64,000 nt of DNA, from positions 186,001 to 250,000 of the forward strand of contig JANUWF010001224.1 of NCBI GenBank assembly GCA_026120185.1, in the 5' to 3' direction. Position 1 is the first letter of the stretch. Each line of letters starts with the position of its first letter. Made by a program: the position numbers and the translations under genes. The notes beneath the pieces are model-generated. The model was not told where the DNA came from, did no database searches, and worked only from the letters and a program-made list of their open reading frames with translations. This document shows positions 50,202 through 61,271 of this stretch, piece by piece. The DNA comes from Voacanga thouarsii (Eukaryota > Streptophyta > Magnoliopsida > Gentianales > Apocynaceae).

Positions 50202-51440
50202 TTTGATATAAGAAAAATATTAATCATTTTTTAGTATGCTGTGTGTAGTTCTACTATCAATAATACATACATTATCATTAACAACAGCCATCTGAACAAA
50301 AACATTTATATGTAAATGTAAATATTATTAGAATATAATGAAAATTTAAAAATAACAGGGTGAGACATTAGTTCTTCTGGATACTGCCAACACTAATTAA
50401 ATGGTCTATCTTACTGTTTGGGTGTTTGAAAAAATTAGATACATCCATATGGGTAATATTGATATTAAGATATTCTGAATCAATATCATCATCATCAACT
50501 TCATTCACTGGATGTTGAGAAAAATTTGTTTCAACATTTTTATTTTTCTTTTTCAGTGAAACTTGATATAATTTTACTAAATACTTGGTCGTATGACAGT
50601 TACGTGACCAATGACCTTTCATGCCACATTTATAACACTTATCCTCATAATTTTCTTTCATTTATTTTTCTTTTCCCTTATTATCTTTTCTTTCTCACTT
50701 TAGGTGACCAGTATTTCTCACAACTTGATTATTACTGTAATAAGAGAAATATCGAGCATGTCCATGACCATAACCACGACCACGGTCACGGCCACGGCCA
50801 CGACTATGACTATGACGATGGCTTATACTGGAGTCAACAACATTCACTTTTGGGAATGTTGTTGAGCCAGTTAGTCTGACTTTATGATTTCTCAATAATA
50901 ACTCATTATTTTTCTCTATAATGAGGAGGGTAGTAATTAAATCTATAAATTTTGTATACCATTTTTCTTGATATTGTTGCTACAGGATAATATTCAAGAC
51001 ATGAAAGGTGGAGAATGTCTTCTCCAGCATATCTTCATCAATAACTTTTTCTCCACATAATTTTAATTGAGATGTAATTTTATACATAGCGGAGCTATAT
51101 TCATTCACAATTTTAAAATTTGCAACTTCAGGTTCAACCATTCATATTATACAATTGGTAGTACGACCATCTTCAGGTGATCAAAATTTTCTTTTAAATT
51201 TATCTACAGGATATATGAATCTTTTTCGATAAGATATTCCATTTTCAAATTTCCGTCGAGACGACGACGGAAAAAAATCAAAGCTTTGGCATTTTGTTAT
51301 GTAAATGCACTATTATTTTCTTTAATAGTTTCACTAAGGCCTTCAGCATTTAGATGCATTTTTGCATCGAGAACTCATGACATATATTTTTTTCTAGAAA
51401 TATCAAGAGCTACAAATTCGAGTTTAGTAATGTTAGCCAT
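50202..51440 (-). pseudogene. C1 gag and zinc knuckle, broken
   Basis: 50661-50368 (minus) has the knuckle CYKCGMKGHWSRNC followed by an acidic tail. Just upstream, 50895-50695 has a Gly/Arg/His-rich stretch (RGRGRDRGRGYGHGHARYF), a likely RNA-binding part of gag. Gag starts near 51440 (MANITKLEFVALDIS) and is interrupted by stops. Confidence 0.85.
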
Positions 51441-51542
51441 ATGGATCAATAAATGCGTACCTGTTTTCTAACTTTTATAATAGCAGAAACTCGTACTTTA
51501 GTCTTCTGGCTTTTGTAACAGTAGAGACTTGTGCTGATAACG

Positions 51543-51819
51543 TATTATAAAATTTTGGCAGTGTTAGAATAAAAGCTACACACAATAAATCTCTAACTAT
51601 TATTTGCATAAGAATTTTTTCAAACTTCCCTCTTTCTTTTCTCTCACATTTTTCTCTAACAATTCTCTCACAAAATGATATATCTTTCAAGCTTATCTTA
51701 TTAGTGGCATTCATCATCTTCCACTAATATATATTAGTAGTATCTTCACTAACTTTTAATAGTAGACATCCATATTTACAATTAGTGAAGCTTTTACTAA
51801 TTCTAACATATTCACAATA
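51543..51819 (-). repeat. 5' LTR of C1
   Basis: 277 bases, TATTATAAAA to CACAATA, diverged from the left LTR by many substitutions and some deletions, so C1 is old. Next to it the minus strand reads CGTTATCAGCACAAGTC, matching the probable primer site after the C2 LTR. The second AGAAT target copy follows at 51820-51824. Confidence 0.88.
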
Positions 51820-52456
51820 AGAATGGCATAATCGTTTTTTTTTCCGAACGCGATATATGCCATGTTAATTGATATAAGTAGTCAAGAATGCTATAGGCCC
51901 ATAATCACACTATTCTAACATACGATATATGACATTTTGACTGAAATAATTATGAATGCTACAGGCCCATAATCACTATTCTAACGCACGAGATATGACA
52001 TTTCAAACTTATATATGCTCCCCCAACTTCAACACTAACCAAAATTGAACAAAAATGATATGATTTCTTAATAATTAGTGGTCGTACAGCGGTCCTTCAT
52101 ATTGGTTCAAAATTACAAATCGACCAAAAAACCAATAGGAAGATAAATTTTATAAATAAGACTTGAAAAATTAGAAAATATATATACAAAAATTGGATTT
52201 TCAGTATTTAAAGCCTACTGGATATAAAGAAGGACACATAATTAAAAAGAGTTACTAACTTATGAGATGAATTTTATTTTTAATAAAAATACTGTTCTTT
52301 TTAATGTTGTTATAAAAGTACAGAAATTATCACTATCAGAGATAATTTTATAATAAAATTTATTATTTTCATAATAAAATTTATTTTATTCTATTTCTGC
52401 TATATTCCCTTCGCTTGGTTTCTACAACATTTTCATCTCCCACCATTGCTAAATTT

Positions 52457-52460
<4 letters not shown>

Positions 52461-52493
<33 letters not shown>
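52461..52493 (+). repeat. (CT)n microsatellite
   Basis: An uninterrupted TC/CT run followed by TGTAGAGAGAA. Confidence 0.95.
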
Positions 52494-52496
<3 letters not shown>

Positions 52497-53180
52497 GAGA
52501 GAAATAGTAGTAGAGAGATAGCAGTTAAGTTTCCATTGGGAACGACATCTTTAAAATCCTCGATTCTCTTTTGGGGACTTAGCCCGACCTGGTAATGAAA
52601 ATTATTATACTTTATATATGATATTGATAGTGGAAATTTTCATAGTTTTAAAATACCGTTTAAAAGTATCTTTAATATTTTTTAAAATACAATATTTTGG
52701 TTTTAAAAAAAAAAAATCTTGAGATTACGGATAAAGGGGCCTACTGAAAATTTGGGAGCAATGCGCAGTATCATGGTGAAGCTATGAAGTATTTTCAGTT
52801 ATCCAAACGCTCCAAAAAATCATCTCATCTTAAAAATAATCATCTTAAACAATCAAATATTAATGAAACAAAAATAAGATCTTCTTAAAATGAAAAACTA
52901 ACCTAATTTACAAAACTAGCGTAAAATTATAGTTTATAAATAAATTCCATCCCTAAAATTTTATTTAGCTTTTTTTTTTTTGGGTCATCATTCCTCGTCT
53001 TGCTAAAGTAATTGCTTCAGATGGAGATTTTGTTTGGGTAATTGATTAGAATTGATTCGTCCTCGTATGGTTCGTGCCCTGGTAGAAGACCTAAAATGGT
53101 TCATATGCTATCCCTAGCATCCTTATTTAATAAGAACGCTATTCATGATAACTTCCTTATTTAATAAGAATGCTATTTGT

Positions 53181-53211
53181 GATAGCGTTCTTATTTAATA
53201 AGAACGCTATC
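53181..53211. repeat. 31-base near-perfect palindrome
   Basis: GATAGCGTTCTTATT and AATAAGAACGCTATC are exact reverse complements around a single T. Parts of the same word occur at 53144 and 53160. Confidence 0.9.
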
Positions 53212-53616
53212 ATGAATTACTTCCTCAAATTTATTGTATGCTATCTATATAAGCATCCTCTTTAATTAGATAAGGATGCTAACATACATAGCATCCTTAA
53301 AAATTCAATAAAAATTTTCCAATCAATCATTTATAATGCTGAAATTTTTTATGACTCTATTTAGTTATAAAACAAAAGTGAGATTAGAAAGAATTCTTTA
53401 TTTTAGTCTTAAAAATATATCTTAATTTATACAAGTTACTAAATTGGGCTTGCAATGTTTGTAAAATACAATTGGTCAGTCCCTTTTAGTACTTTAAGTG
53501 TTCGTATTCATGAAAGAATTTTTTCTTTATTTTAAATGTCTATATAACAGAATTAATAGATATTCCATGTTGTGTGGTTTAGGTTGAAAATGACAAAAAC
53601 CATAACAATGTCATTG

Positions 53617-55945
53617 TCAAATGAATAATACACCATTAAATAAATTATTTTGTAGCACAAGTACATGTGGTTGCAAAATCTGTTCTCCAAGTTCAAAGCG
53701 AGCGTTGTTACAATTTCGCCTATTATATCCCACTTGATGGCAATTTCCACATCTTGGTGGGGACCATTCATTTCGATAATCCATCACACGTCGAAAATGT
53801 GTGGTATGCCTCCATCTAGGTCTGTGACCTTTAAGTGTTGGTACAAAACCCTCCAACAAAAAGTTAGCATTACACCAGGAATTTGTCATTGACCGGGTAG
53901 AAATTATGGTTGTAAGTTGCAACGTACTTCTCTAAGAAGTAAATAAGCAAAACATATTCCGAAGGTTGCCACTTGTGAATACATGCAGGCACGACAATCA
54001 AAAAATATTTCATTTTATGCAAGTACAGTCCTATGAAGACATTTTCACTGTGTAGACATTTTATCTTTCCCTCCAATTCTTGCAAATGTCCTTACACTGA
54101 ATATTCCAGTCCTTTTATTGAACAGCATAACCTTGTAACTTCTAACTTTCTATGAAGCTGCCTGGAATGCATTCTATATCAACGGAGGGAATGGTTTGTT
54201 ACTGTGGGCAACCTCAGACCGATGTACATTAAAGTATTTGATGACCTTTGTGAATGTTGCATCGACAAGTGCTTTGATTGGTAATGTCCGTGTTTTTTTG
54301 AGAACACTGTTTAAATATTTAGACAAATTTGTCATCAAACACCCGTATCGATATTCGCCATATGTGAAAGTGTTTAATTTTCGGGGCCAATCTACATCAA
54401 CCAGTTGTAAACTTCCTGATTGTATTCTTTTATTTCGTTAATTACAAATTCAAATTTGATTTTTTTTCTCTCATCCTAGGCTTTTTACACCAGTCATTTC
54501 AACTCTATTTTCTTGAATTGTCAATTGGTAATGTCCGTGTTTTTTTAGAACATTGTTTAAAGATTTAGACAAATTTGTTATCATACACCCGTACCAATAT
54601 CCGCCATATGTGAAAGTATTCACTTTTCGAGGCCAATCTACATCAACCAGTTGTAAACTTCCTGATTATATTCTTTTATTTCGTTCATTACAGTTCAAAT
54701 TTGAATTTTTTTTTTCTCTCAACTTAGGCTTTTTACATTAGTCGCTTCAACTCTGTATTCTTGAATTGTCGATTGAAATTAGCACGAATGTGATGCAAAC
54801 AGAACTTGTGAACTCCTATCGGCTTAATCCATCCAAACTGTCTCCTCATAGCTGCTAAGATACTGGAATGCTGATCGGACACAACATAAACAGGTCTTTT
54901 ATGCATCACGTGACTACAAAGTAGTCTAAGAAACCATCCCCAACTCTCAATTGATTCAGTATCGGCAATAGCAAATGCTAGTGGAAATATGAGGTTATTA
55001 GCATCCCAAGTGCTTATGATCAACAAAACATCTGTATATGCTCCTCTTAGATGTGTGCCATCTATTGAAATCACTAGACGACAATACGGAAATACCTCAA
55101 TTGATGGCTTGAAAGCCCAAAAAATAAAGCAGAATATGTTACGACTTCCAGCACTGCAGCATGGTGTTTCTAATGCACTATTGTACCTGGATTCGAATCC
55201 TACAATGCCAACATGTAGTTAGGCAATACGTTGAATGTAGATAACCATGTACCGTATAGTGACTCAACAATAGCTTTTCGGGCACACCATCCCTTCCAAT
55301 ACATATATCCAACGTGAAATTTATTGTGAACAATGCCTAATGTAATGTTGACATATGTCTCGGGGTTGTCCTTGATGAGATGTAGTATATATTGTGCAAT
55401 AAATTTGTGGGACAAGTTTCTGTTGTTGTTGTTTATGACCTGCTGGAGATATATGTGTATGCCATTCCAAATCGATATTTCCCATCGTCCATTGCTCAAT
55501 TTTTTTATGATTCGGATGTACCATGCATATGGATTTTGGTTAGTGTTATTCCTGCAAGAGGCTGTCCAAACTGCACTTTACTCTTGATAACTGTGAACTC
55601 GCAACATTTTCTCGCGTGCCACAATCTTATGGCATAAACTTCTTGTGACTTATCTCAAAAACGCATTTTATGTCTTAACTCTTAGTTCATCTCCGACCAT
55701 TCATCAATGCGCAAGTCATCTCTGGTGTAGAAAAGTCCCCCATACCAATGTCTTGGAAACTAGCAAAGTACCGATACGTGTTGCAAAGGAGCCAGTGAAG
55801 GATGAAGTGTCATGTATTGTAGGTCTTCGTCGTCATGATCACTGTCGCTGCTGCTGTTGTCATCATGGCCATCCGCTACTCCAACATTGGGCCCAATATC
55901 TCCATTCAAGCCCAGAGGCCAATCAACGTCAGAAGTTAGTCCACA
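53617..55945 (-). pseudogene. Mutator-like (MULE) transposase, decayed, with internal duplication
   Basis: On the minus strand, in order: an N-terminal MURA-type region (55499-55200 and pieces above it); the MULE catalytic block (55074-54733) with SIDGTHLRGAYTDVLL, FPLAFAIADTES and VVSDQHSSILAAM (two catalytic Asp visible) and the HHIRANFN block; then the MITNLSKSLNNVLK block, present twice because of a 247-base tandem duplication; ALVDATFTKVIKYF; a damaged SWIM-type zinc region (CIHKWQPSEY, with one Cys of the usual CxC missing, near 53980); and a knuckle CGNCHQVGYNRRNC with Tyr where His is expected (near 53760). Probable introns (GT after the HHIRANFN exon, near 54735) and several stops. 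Such enzymes cut and move DNA transposons in the nucleus. Not functional now. I could not find terminal inverted repeats. Confidence 0.88.
54277..54775. repeat. 247-base tandem duplication inside the MULE
   Basis: Copy 1 begins ATTGGTAATGTCCGTG at 54277 and copy 2 with the same words at 54524. Both contain CCAATCTACATCAACC and TGTAAACTTCCTGATT. They differ at roughly one base in ten, so the duplication is not recent. Confidence 0.9.
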
Positions 55946-55979
55946 AATTAAAAATAAATAAATAAATTGACTTGAAGCA

Positions 55980-56694
55980 GAATCATAGGATCACAAATCT
56001 CCCTAGCAGCAGGATTGGTAGCCTCACAGAGGTATTTATATATCCACGCCATGGTCGCACTGCCCCAACTCAATTGACCCCAGGTACGTAAATCTGTGAG
56101 AAACAGAAGAAACCGGAGAAGTAGCAGATAGCTTGATTTATCGGAGAAAATCATGCCATCGATAAGAAGAAGTATAAATCCACGCGCCCTCTGTTCTACC
56201 ACCGTATCGAGGGCATCATCTGCAAGAGGGACTGAGAGCTGTGTCTCCAGTGCTGCCTTCTCTAGCCAGTTACCCCTGAACTGATCGTCCCGGGGCCGAA
56301 AACCAAGGAGCGCATATACCATATCTACCTACACTGAATGACAGCGCCCCTAAACCTCTCCAATAACTAGGTCACCATCAACTCTGAGTCTCCACAAAAT
56401 GGCAATGTCCCCTAATGTCACAGTGGCCTCTCCAACCTGTAGATGGAATGTGTGTGTTTTGGAACGCCATCTCTCAACTAATGTAGTAACAAGAGCATGG
56501 TCTAGATGAAACTGCCTAACTCTACAAACTCCACTAAAACCAGCCAAATCGATACAATCCATTACTCGAGGAGGGAATGGAAACAATTCACAGAATTGGA
56601 AATCACAATGCCTAAATGCTAATGACATCTCACACGATTGGGAATATCGTGACCAAATCAGCGAAGATTGATGCCTATCCTTCCTAGATATCAA
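55980..56694 (-). pseudogene. Plant mobile domain (PMD) beside the MULE
   Basis: On the minus strand a frame from 56694 reads RHQSSLIWSRYS, DLAGFSGVCRVRQFHLDHALV, RWRSKTHTFHLQVGEATVTL and DIAILWRLRVDGD, then after stops at 56350-56352 and near 56330 the same frame continues with YALLGFRPRDDQFRGNWLE, ARGFILLLIDGMIFSDKS and LSWGSATMAWIYKYLC. These are the hallmark blocks of the plant mobile domain (aminotransferase-like, as in MAIN/MAIL1 proteins and in some MULEs and gypsy elements). It lies head to tail with the MULE transposase about 200 bases away, so it may be the N-terminal part of one element-encoded protein or a neighbouring gene in the same element. Confidence 0.88.
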
Positions 56695-56699
56695 TCCCT

Positions 56700-58119
56700 C
56701 AACAATAGGCCTGGGAATAGAATCGTTGCATACTCAATCCATCCTAAAGGATATGGTACCATAAAAATAAATTGATAAATTATTATGTTATATTTTCTAT
56801 GTCGGTATAGTAAAAAACCCAGCTATGCTTTTCTTGAATAATTCAACAAAATATCAAAAGGAATCATTGATAAAGCCAAAAGTAGTTGTAATATTACTCA
56901 ACGGATAAAAAAAAGGAGGAAAAAAATAATAAATTATCACCTATTAGTTTAATACATTTAAATATATAATTACTTAACTAATTAATTTAATATTTGCTTA
57001 TTTTATTTCTACACCTTACAAAAGTTTGCCCTTTTGAACATATATTAAGGTTTGGAAAAGGAATCTGATTTCTTACATCTGTGAAAATATATACGGAACA
57101 CTGAGTAAGTGATTCTTTTTTTGGATGGAGTATTGTGATTCCTTTCCTCCGAATTTTAACAATAAGAGATTTGGTAAGAGTTTTCAAAACTAAAGATAAA
57201 TTTGAAAATTTATGGAAATCTACGCAATTTATTTAATCTTTTACCAAATTCTTTATTAATTCTTTCTCCCCTCCCACTTCCCCCAATATTAAAAATTTCT
57301 ATATTTTCAATTATATTAATATAATTTTTGAACTACATAAAACAGTAACTATTTTAAAACAACTGTTAAATTTTAATTTAAATAGTATAACATGATTAAA
57401 TTAATTACATGAAAAGAAAATTTATTCAATTTTCTATATATAGTTTAATTTGATAATAATTAAATGCTATGTTTTTATCAATATTATAATTTGAACTCAA
57501 TATCAAGAATAATTAGAAAATACAATAAAATAGAACAATGCTAGAGTACTATTTCTGCTAATAAAATATTTCTTTTTTGAATAAAATAAAATATTTAAAT
57601 CCTATGATTATTTAGCAAAAAGCATAATTAAAATGAAGGCAAAAATTCAAAATATTGAAAAACCATTTTAATTCTTTTCCGATTATTGTCCCTTAGTAGC
57701 TAGTACCTTCAGAAGGTTCTTATAACATAACCAATTTCTTTCCTATTGAGATTCTTTTTTGTTTTTCCCTATTATGTGACAAGGTCAGCCTCTATACTTA
57801 TAAAGTGTTTGACATTAAATAAAAAAAAAAAGTATTGACATGAGATTCTAGTTGATTAAGGTAAGAACACTAAGAAGTATAGAAAGTCAATTGAAATTTT
57901 GTGAAAAGTATATGATTGCATGCAATTAATCTAACTATTTATGTTATTTATAAGCCCTACTTTTACCCCTTAAATTTCAATGTGGTGGATGAGTGAAGTC
58001 TAATTAAATGGGGAGAAGAAAATAAATTAATTTTTAAGAGTTAAGTTGTTCGCAAATATAAATTATTTTATATCATTCATGATTTTTTATGTATCATTAA
58101 GATGTGGTGAGTTAGGAGA

Positions 58120-58160
<41 letters not shown>

Positions 58161-58510
58161 ACTATGATTTTTAAATTTGAACAATCAACCATTTAAAATA
58201 TTACACAATTTTTATGCGATATGAAAAATAATTGCATATATCTACCTCAAAATTCTGGGTCCTGAATCTTTGCCAATAGATATCAACAAATACTTTTGGT
58301 ATACAACTGGATACCGAAGTAATGGTTGATCTCATTATATATGAATAGATTATCCATGAAAATGAAAAATAAAAAGAATAAACAAATAAAAGAGAAGAAA
58401 CCCAATCATTGAACTGCCATCCACAATCTCAGCCGCCAAAACAATATCACAAAACACAACCAAAATTGGAAATAATTTTTCATATTAGTTCAATATTGAC
58501 ATAAAAAACT
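56700..58510. other. AT-rich sequence, no gene seen
   Basis: 1.8 kb of AT-rich DNA with long A/T runs and an (AT)n tract at about 58121-58160. The only ORF above 60 codons (56987-57187, minus) shows no motif. It may include the outer end of the MULE. Confidence 0.65.
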
Positions 58511-58515
58511 AACTA
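58511..58515. repeat. Target site duplication of C2, left copy
   Basis: AACTA, repeated exactly at 63777-63781. Confidence 0.93.
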
Positions 58516-58882
58516 TGTTATGAATTATTGGAATTTCCATTAATTAGTGGAGGCTCCACTAATTATGGATTTATGTGAATTATTAGAAGATTTTTATGGA
58601 TGTCCACCATTTAGTGGAGACACCATTAATTTAGATTAGTTGAAGATGATGTATGCCATGATGTATTTCACTAATTAGAGCTCTATAAATAGAGCTATTC
58701 TCTAAGCTTGTAATACACCATCATTTTGTGAAAGAAAGATTAGTGAAAGAAAGATTAGAGAAAAAATTATGAGAGAAAGAAAGAGAGAAGTTTGAAGAGA
58801 AATTCTTGTGCAAAGAATAGTTAGAATTTTCTTAGTGTGTAGTGGGTAGATTTTATTCTAACACTACCCTAATTTTATAACA
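58516..58882 (+). repeat. 5' LTR of Copia element C2
   Basis: 367 bases, TGTTATGAATT to TTTTATAACA. It differs from the 3' LTR at only three positions by my reading. TATAAATA at 58684-58691 lies in GAGCTCTATAAATAGAGCT, a short palindrome. The sequence directly after it, CGTTATCAGCACGAG, is the probable primer site. Confidence 0.96.
58684..58691 (+). promoter_or_regulatory. TATA box of the C2 5' LTR
   Basis: TATAAATA within a palindromic context, conserved in both C2 LTRs and in C1. Confidence 0.75.
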
Positions 58883-59505
58883 CGTTATCAGCACGAGTCT
58901 CTACCGTTATTAAAGCCGTAAGACAGTACGCATTTATTGATCTCGCTAAATTCGAATTTGTAGCCCTTGATATTTCTGAAAAAAAATTATATGTCATACG
59001 TAAATGTATCTAAATGCTAAAAAAAAAAGGAGATCCATATGTCATGTGGATAAAAAGAAAGATTTGACCACCCGAAGATGGTCGTACTACCCACTGCACG
59101 GTATGAATGGTTGCACCTGAAGTTGCAAGATTGTAAAACCGTGAACTCCGTGATGTATAAAACTACATCTTAGTTAAAAAAATTTGTGGAGAAAAAGTTA
59201 CTGATAAAGTTATATTGGAGAAGACATTCTCCACTTTTCATACCTCGAATATTGTCCTGCAAAGAACAATATCGAGAAAAATGGTATCCCAAATTGACAA
59301 ATTTAACATGAGTTATTATTGAGAAATCATGAAGCCGGATGAATCGGCTCAACAAAGACTCCTGCAAGTGAATGTCGTTGGCTCCAGCAGAAGCCATCGT
59401 TATAGTCGTAGTTGTGGCAAGTGGCCGTGGTTATGGTCATGGACACACTCGATATTTCCCTATACTGGCCACCTGAAGTGGAACAGAAAAGATAATAAGG
59501 GAAAA
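58883..59505 (+). pseudogene. C2 gag remnant
   Basis: It carries the LAKFEFVALDIS block of the gag start, the segment LPTARYEWLHLKLQDCKTVN and, near 59400-59450, the Gly/Arg/His-rich GRGYGHGHTRYF stretch seen in C1. Stops and shifts break it, and much of gag is missing compared with C1. The zinc knuckle is absent: homology to C1 stops at AGATAATAAGGGAAAA (59505), where foreign sequence begins. Confidence 0.85.
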
Positions 59506-59550
59506 AGATATTTCCATTAATAATAAGCATCACATCTTTTATTCATAGCA

Positions 59551-61015
59551 CTAGTGTTCATATGAACTTAATGATACATGCTTATAGTTGCTCTTTTGTA
59601 ATTGAGCTGACAAATGTAAGATGAAGGTTTGTAATTGTTCTTTTTCAATATTTACATTAGAGGACGACAAACAATTAGTAATTATGGACTTCAACTCCTC
59701 TTTTTCGACATCCTCCTCCTTTTCTTTCCCTTTTGAGCCAAAGATCGAGACTAGCAGCAGTAAGTAGCCGTAAAATTATCGCGAAATGAGTCTTGAGATT
59801 TTATGATCTCCTTAAGTTTATTATATTTCTTATTATATTTGGCCTTGAAACATGCTTATCTCAATTTCTCGTGTTTGGTCCTCTAACCGCGTATTAGGAC
59901 TTTCTTCCACCAACCGTTTTTCACATTCCAAGCATCGCAATGGCTTCTTGTAATTTCTTCTCACCCATATGTCCTCCTTCTTCTTTATTTTGCATATCCC
60001 GTAAATCGAAGTGATATCATCGGTTATTTACTTATAAATCTTTCATAGTTTCATACTTACAAATTATAAGTATGTATGAGAGAGAACCTGAACATTCTTG
60101 ATTATGGTCTCCAAGCTCACCAATTTCCCGTGAGGCCATCGACGAATTCCTAACTCCCTACATCTTTTCTTGAGACGGGTTATGCCAATATTCAGCTTCT
60201 TTGGCCGCGCTTTTGATTGGTAGGTAAAAGTACTGCGAAATTGTTTCTCTTGATAGTGTCTCGGGAGTTATTGCCCTTCTTCTCTCTCTCTCGCCTCTTA
60301 ATCATCTTCTTCTCCCCAGGAATTTTGTCTCGCAATAATATCTTGAACTTCGATATTATGCATTTCATGAGTACTTACTCCGACTTCGTTGCCAAGACCA
60401 CTCATTATTTCTCCTAGAAAAAGAAAATAATATCAGTAAAGGTAATACCATTCAAAATCCATGTTTAAATGTATAATAACCTGGAAACATATTATGGCTT
60501 TGTTCAAAATCCATTAGAGAGTAGAAAGGATCATGCACAAGCATATCCTCATTCAAAGGAATAGCATCAAGAAGAACAAAGATCAAAAGCAGCCTCTTGT
60601 AGGGGCAGATCAACTTGGTCCAAAGCGGTATGTTCAAAACTTCCACTGATTTACATCAAAAACAAACCAAAAGAGAGTTTAATTTCATTATCAAGCACAC
60701 TAAAAACAAATGGAAGCCATCAAAGGTATCTCACCTGAAATTAGGAGGAAGTGGTTGGTTTGGAAAGGAAAATATATCAAAATCTTCTCGCGTTCGAATT
60801 AGACGTAAGCGGTTGGTTTGAAAAGGAAAACATATCAAAATCTTCTGCGTTCGAATTAGGCGTAAGCGGTTGGTTTGGAAAGGAAAACATATCAAAATCT
60901 TCTCGTGTTCGAATTAGGCAAAAGCGGTTGGTTTGGAAATGAAAATACATCAACATCTCGTCGCGTAAACTAAGTCAAAATTTGACCATGTCTCAAATGA
61001 ATTACGAGTCTCCAT
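59551..61015 (-). pseudogene. RKD-like RWP-RK transcription factor gene, captured and broken
   Basis: Minus-strand model: exon 1 61015-60735 (METRNSFETWSNFD, then repeated FSFPNQPL units); intron 60734-60646; exon 2 60645-60481 (CPYKRLLLIFVLLDAIPLNE); intron 60480-60414; exon 3 60413-60088 with the RWP-RK domain; an intron from 60087; last exon to 59551. All mapped introns begin GT and the first two end AG. The domain shows LSRETISQYFYLPI, LKKRCRELGI, RWPHGK (consensus RWPxRK) and SLETIIKNVQ. After the intron come LECEKRLVEESP and, after shifts, ACFKAKYNKK, the usual RKD C-terminal pattern. Breaks: an extra base in AAKE/LNIG (near 60196), an extra base before ECEKR (near 59930), a CAA-to-TAA change before ACFKAK, and frame changes in exon 1. 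RKD proteins are nuclear DNA-binding factors of egg cells and early embryos. This copy cannot make the full protein. Confidence 0.88.
60753..60980 (-). repeat. Tandem repeats in exon 1 of the RKD-like copy
   Basis: Units begin GGTTGGTTTGGAAAGGAAAA at 60753, 60811 (one change) and 60868, of 58, 57 and 58 bases, with a decayed fourth unit at 60926. On the minus strand each encodes DFDMFSFPNQPL-like residues; the 58-base lengths break the frame. Confidence 0.93.
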
Positions 61016-61271
61016 ATCTCGCTTTGTGATTTTTGTTTTTGATGTTTACTAATGACTCGATAACCGAGATATATATCGATACATATATATATATATATAT
61101 ATCTCGTATGAAGAAGAAGAAGAGGTAGATGGTAGATAGAGGGTCTGGAGGAGAAGAAAAGACAAGAGAGGAAGATGAAAAGTCGGTACGGGAAGAGTGA
61201 AAAAAATAGATATTTTTCTTGGCATTTCCCGCTTGTCATCATTTTCTTATATTTATTTTCTTATTCTCTTA

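Larger units (their letters stand above)
51825..53616. other. AT-rich backbone without recognised genes
   Basis: Contains a diverged tandem duplication near 51890-52000 (unit with GAATGCTA, AGGCCCATAATCAC and TATGACATTT), a (CT)n run at 52461-52493, and a cluster of short inverted and direct repeats at 53130-53300. 52400-52590 has the look of a transcribed leader (CT-rich tract, then CCTGGTAATG), but no coding exon follows. Confidence 0.6.
59506..61271 (-). mobile_element. Foreign segment captured in C2: whole RKD-like gene, antisense
   Basis: C2 matches C1 up to 59505 and again from about 61272 (CATTATTCCCTAAATT, in C1 near 48960). Between these points C1 has zinc knuckle, protease and integrase; C2 has 1.77 kb of unrelated DNA. 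That DNA reads, on the minus strand, as a transcription unit: AT-rich promoter or leader (61250-61016), four exons with RWP-RK homology, a stop at 59551-59553 and AATAAA (reverse of 59538-59543). This is therefore a gene capture inside an LTR retrotransposon. Confidence 0.88.

Noticed and set aside
52400..52590. First exon of a host gene
   Set aside because: CT-rich leader-like sequence with a GT, but no coding exon on either strand within reach before the MULE.
60970..61242. 90-codon minus-strand ORF upstream of the RKD-like start
   Set aside because: It runs through an (AT)n tract and the putative 5' leader; it does not match the exon 1 frame.
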